DNA of 64,000 nucleotides from Bimastos eiseni (lineage: Eukaryota; Annelida; Clitellata; Crassiclitellata; Lumbricidae), in assembly GCA_959347315.1 (NCBI GenBank), contig OY365806.1, positions 35,627,764-35,691,763 on the forward strand, given 5' to 3'. Below, one piece after another: positions 60,121 through 64,000 of this stretch. How positions within the stretch are numbered: position 1 is the stretch's first letter; each line of letters begins with the position of its first letter. The notes beneath the pieces were generated by a model. It saw only the letters and a program-made list of their open reading frames with translations. It did not search any database and was not told where the DNA came from. The translations under genes and the position numbers were made by a program.

Positions 60121-61875
60121 AGAGGCACAGAGAATCACATGACACAAGAGGTAGAGGGACACAGAGGCAGATGGAGATTAGAGACGTACAGGTAGTTCAG
60201 GTTCGGGTTACCACGTCACCCAAAATATTCTCTTATGAAAATTTGATATAACGCTAGTTAGCCAAACGAAGTTTTATTTCTTGGTTTAGGTAAAGTCACA
60301 GAAGCAGTGAGTGTCACAAGAAGCAAACAGTACGCCACCCGATGCGCTTTATTGCACTTTTTGGACAGGATGACAGTCAATCGATGGAATGGCTGAAGCA
60401 GGATGACGACTGCATTGAATGAAGGATGCTGATCGTGCTGCTGCGGTGCCAAAAGGGCACCAAGTGTAGGAACTGAATGGAAAAAAAGGTTCTTCTCACC
60501 TGCCGAAGTGGTGCCAGTGGTGTTAATCTGGTACCGGGAAGGTTAGCGGGGGAAAGATCTCACAATGATAATGTTTTTACATTACGACGATGACGACAAC
60601 GACGACGACGATGATGATGATGATGGCAATGACGCGTTTACCCGTTCGATTTGTGTGCTATTTTTAGAAGAGCCTGGCTCGTTAATGCCTGCCAGAGTAT
60701 TTGTCGATACCTGTCTTATGACTTACGTTTTGTTTCCTTAGTAAAAGCAAACAATGAATTCATTCAGACGACGATTAGTCACAAGGAGTAGTTTCCGATA
60801 GACCATGTGGTACATACGGAAGCGCAGAGGTAACATGGATTGCTCACTTCTAATTACTACGGTGCTATTTGTGCGCAGGCAAGTTAAATTCTATCGCACC
60901 CGATCAATTTTTTTTAATTTGAACAGGGTCAAGGATTTATGGTCGCTGCACAAGAACGTGTACATCTGGATTTGTTCAGTTTATGTAGCGCCAACATTCC
61001 GCTAACGAATTATCACATCGCCTGAGTTCTGCAAATGTGATTTAGCGATAAGCAATGTGAGTTTATTTAAATAAAATGCTATGTGATAAAACATTCAAAT
61101 AGAACTAGACAAGCCTCTACAAACCGTCCACAGTATATAGTCTACATGAATTTAGTGCAAAGTGAACTTTCTCACACTGATAGACATTTAGAGCGATAGG
61201 CAACAAGTGTAAACACACATGCAAACCTAATCAGATAACGAAACGAGATAGACAAATTTAAGACTAAAAATGCAGAGCAAGACAGACAGACAGACGTCAT
61301 TGGACGTATGACTCGTATGAGTCCTGCTGATCGTCATTCAAATGAAGAAGAAGAAGAAGAAGAAGAAGACGAGGAGGAGGACTAGGAGGAAAGCCTTTAT
61401 TATGCAATACATGTATATGCAAAACACAGTTCAACGTATGAGACCCGATCCGCGAGATCACCAGCAGATGTAATGCAAACACAATACATTGCATTGTTAA
61501 TTCGTAGTCTAGAATTTGCCTTTAATTGAACTTATCTTCCGTCTACCTGTCTATCCGCTTGTCTGCCTGTCTGTCTGTGTTGTTTGTCTGTATCTGTCTG
61601 TCTAGATGTCACCAAGTCTATAGTCACCGTTTAACCTTTGATCTTTGCAATCCTGGCTCGAATATTAGTAGCTGTTAGGCAACTTCTTCTCTATTTATAC
61701 GACCCACGTGGAATTTTTCATCTGTTGTTCAATGGCTGTTAGTGCCTCAAATAAAAGAAATGTCATCGTTCGAATAAAAGCCCATGACGGTCTATACTAT
61801 TGATGACACACCTATCTACATTCGCCCGAAATCATCATACCCAACAGAGCAGAGACTATAAATATGTATATGAAC
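60121..61875. other. region without supported gene
   Basis: ACG/ATG trinucleotide repeats at 60,589-60,626, GAA repeats at 61,340-61,382, and CTGT repeats near 61,560. No gene is seen. Confidence 0.4.
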
Positions 61876-62236
61876 ACACAGACATACACAGACACACACT
61901 GACACACACAAGCACACACTGACACACACAGACACACACTGACACATACAGACACACACTGACACACACAGACACACACAGACACACACTGACACACACA
62001 GACACACACTGACACACACAGACACACACTGACACACATTGACACACACAGACACACACAGACACACACTGACACACACAGACACACACAGACACACACT
62101 GACACACACAGACACACACAGACACACACTGACACACACAGACACACACTGACACACACAGACACACACAGACACACACTGACACACACAGACACACACA
62201 GACACACACTGACACACACAGACACACACGGACACA
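61876..62236 (+). repeat. 10-bp tandem repeat (GACACACACA/GACACACACT)
   Basis: About 36 ten-base units in which GACACACACT and GACACACACA alternate irregularly. All three minus-strand frames are open through it as an artefact. Confidence 0.95.
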
Positions 62237-63502
62237 TATTTGTCAACTCGAGGTATGTCAGGTATATATATTATAAATGTGACACATGGGTCTAGTATAA
62301 TTCAAAGTAATATGCACTAGTTAGTCCAAATAGATATACATGTATTACTACATGACTATACATACTTGTCGCATATGTAAATATACATACATGGGCAAAT
62401 ACACAAACATTCGATATATGCCATTATGCCTGCGCATGCACGTATATTAAGCTAATAAATATACAATGCAATATAAATCGACTAAACCAAGGTTGGCCTT
62501 GCTTTATTTATAGCTTTTTTTTACAACATCTAGATCTCAAAACCTGTTAACGATTCATATGCTCATATCAGCGTATGACTGCTTGCGTATACGCATCTGT
62601 GTGCTCATGTGTGTGTGTATATGCGCTTGTATGCTTGTATCTGCTGGTGCATATGTATATGCGTGTATGCGTGTATCTGAGGGTGCATGCGTGTCCATGC
62701 GCGTACGTCTGCGTGCATGTGCGTACGCGTGTTTGGTGGGACATGTATTCGGACTATTACTTACTTACTACATAGTATGGCCGAATATACAATTTTCCTA
62801 GAGAAGTAGCCTTCGATTATTTATACGTTTTATATTCAGCTCTGTGTCTGAGAACCTTATGTTAAAGATGTCGTTAATTAATTGCGAAAGCATCTGGATT
62901 CTGAATGAAAGCATTCTAAGGACTAATAAGTCAACCTGTCAACCTTCCGTTGACGTTCAACTATATACACAAGAAATCAGTGAGAGACACAGATGGTCGA
63001 CTGGATAGACGACGAACTGGTTTAATACTCAGCGAAGAAACAAAGCCGTCGAGATTTTTAACCAAAGTCTCCTAAATCCTAATGCTTCGAATTCTCTTTC
63101 TACAAAACGATTCTCCATATTTCCCGAGGGCTCGGATCAGTCAACAATGTCTGGCCAACGCGCTGTTTGGTTGTTATTGTCCTACGAATCCGCTCAATCA
63201 GTTAAGTCGGTCCTGGATTTAGGATAAAGGCTGAAATTAACCGCTAAATTATTATAATCTGATTGGGACGATGTATACATACAGAACTCAGGATCTGTTT
63301 TAATTCGATCGTTTATATTTACTTCAATAAGATCTTGGTGCAGAAATGCTTTCCTCCACCCTCTTCATTCTAGTCACCCCAAATACAACTCCAGTTGTCA
63401 AAGGTGAAGAGTTGATTGGCCTGGTTCTACGCGTGTGCCGCTGCCTCGTGATGAATCGCTTGATGTGGATGGAGTGAGAGATTCCTCTGTTAATGTTCGG
63501 GG
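62237..63502. other. region without supported gene
   Basis: TG-rich simple sequence at about 62,590-62,735, otherwise nothing recognised. Confidence 0.4.

Positions 63503-63530
<28 letters not shown>
63503..63530 (+). repeat. (TA)14 microsatellite
   Basis: Uninterrupted TA run. Confidence 0.95.
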
Positions 63531-63535
<5 letters not shown>

Positions 63536-63564
63536 CCAAAACTCAGTCATCTTGGTCCGGTGAC

Positions 63565-63626
63565 CGGACAGTTCGGCGCTGACAATTTGGCGCCTGGACA
63601 ATTCGGCGACGGACAATTCGGCGCCA
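63565..63626. repeat. phased ACAATTCGGCG repeats, possible transposon end
   Basis: Four copies of ACA(A/G)TT(C/T)GGCG start at 63,568, 63,582, 63,598 and 63,613, a spacing of 14-16 bases. The spacing equals that of the motifs in the MULE terminal repeats at 22,447. A partner end is not within the window. Confidence 0.5.
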
Positions 63627-63633
63627 GATGAGT

Positions 63634-64000
63634 TTGTAAGTGTATTTAGACCAGATATCGGCATGTGGTAGGCTAACTGACATTTTTAAAATATTCAAAA
63701 TGGGAGCGAAATAATAGTCTCCATATTATCCAGCACATGTTTGGTTATTATAGTCATAGTCAACTTATATATAGGGAACGTGTCATCTTCTAACTAGAGT
63801 AGTCCTCCACTGTAGAGAAAACTAAAGAATATTACAAGTTACATCGATTTCAGTTTCTGACTGACATAGTATTTGCTAACGGTAGTACAAGTTGAAAAAT
63901 CCATGTTTTAATGGTACTGTACTCTTTAATCGGAATTACTCGAAGTCAGTATTTTAGGGTTGTTGTCTTCACCAGTCTCTATAGGACCTAATAACCATAC
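63634..64000. other. right edge of window
   Basis: Nothing recognised. Confidence 0.4.

Noticed and set aside
61812..62246. Three overlapping Cys/Val/Ser-rich minus-strand open frames
   Set aside because: Artefacts of the 10-base CA-rich tandem repeat.

Overview
The window is a piece of a eukaryotic, almost certainly marine invertebrate animal, nuclear genome. It has spliced genes with GT-AG introns and extracellular animal domains (thrombospondin type 1, Ig, EGF, one transmembrane segment). It also carries a heavy load of non-LTR and Ty3/Gypsy retrotransposon relics, hAT, Mutator-like and Helitron DNA elements, a tRNA-derived SINE and many microsatellites. I cannot name the phylum with confidence; a deuterostome such as an echinoderm, hemichordate or cephalochordate would fit.

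Gene 1 (+ strand, about 396-38,500) fills the left 60%. Eight coding exons join with matching splice phases into one predicted single-pass membrane protein of about 4,795 residues. In order it has a signal peptide or anchor, a long low-complexity ectodomain with a coiled-coil-like stretch, two TSP1 repeats, one Ig domain split over two exons, one EGF domain with a large loop insertion, a transmembrane helix, and a 3,685-residue cytoplasmic tail. One 11-kb exon encodes that tail, which is built from several families of internal repeats. The order Ig-EGF-TM recalls neuregulin-type ligands; TSP1 repeats in front and the giant tail are not part of the neuregulins I know. This is the main candidate for something undescribed.

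The introns of gene 1 hold most of the mobile DNA. Intron 1 has a LINE fragment and a 59-copy tetranucleotide array. Intron 2 (12 kb) has a dead Gypsy element interrupted by two LINEs on opposite strands, plus a 1.26-kb non-autonomous hAT element with perfect 8-bp target duplications. Introns 5 and 6 carry a 226-bp direct repeat on either side of the EGF exon. Intron 6 carries a decayed Mutator-like element with a FLYWCH-type protein and 120-bp terminal inverted repeats. Intron 7 has a SINE.

Between the genes (38.5-47.2 kb) are a 685-bp Helitron with both termini, a 1.44-kb hAT-like element with perfect 8-bp target duplications, and several smaller relics.

Gene 2 (- strand, 53,913 down to 47,259) has four exons that join in phase into a 748-residue, possibly N-myristoylated protein of no family I recognise. 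Its first intron contains an oppositely oriented LINE whose tail ends eight bases from the exon 1 splice donor. To the right (54-64 kb) I see no convincing gene: there are hairpins, simple repeats, LINE 3' ends, and near the edge a set of phased repeats resembling a transposon end.
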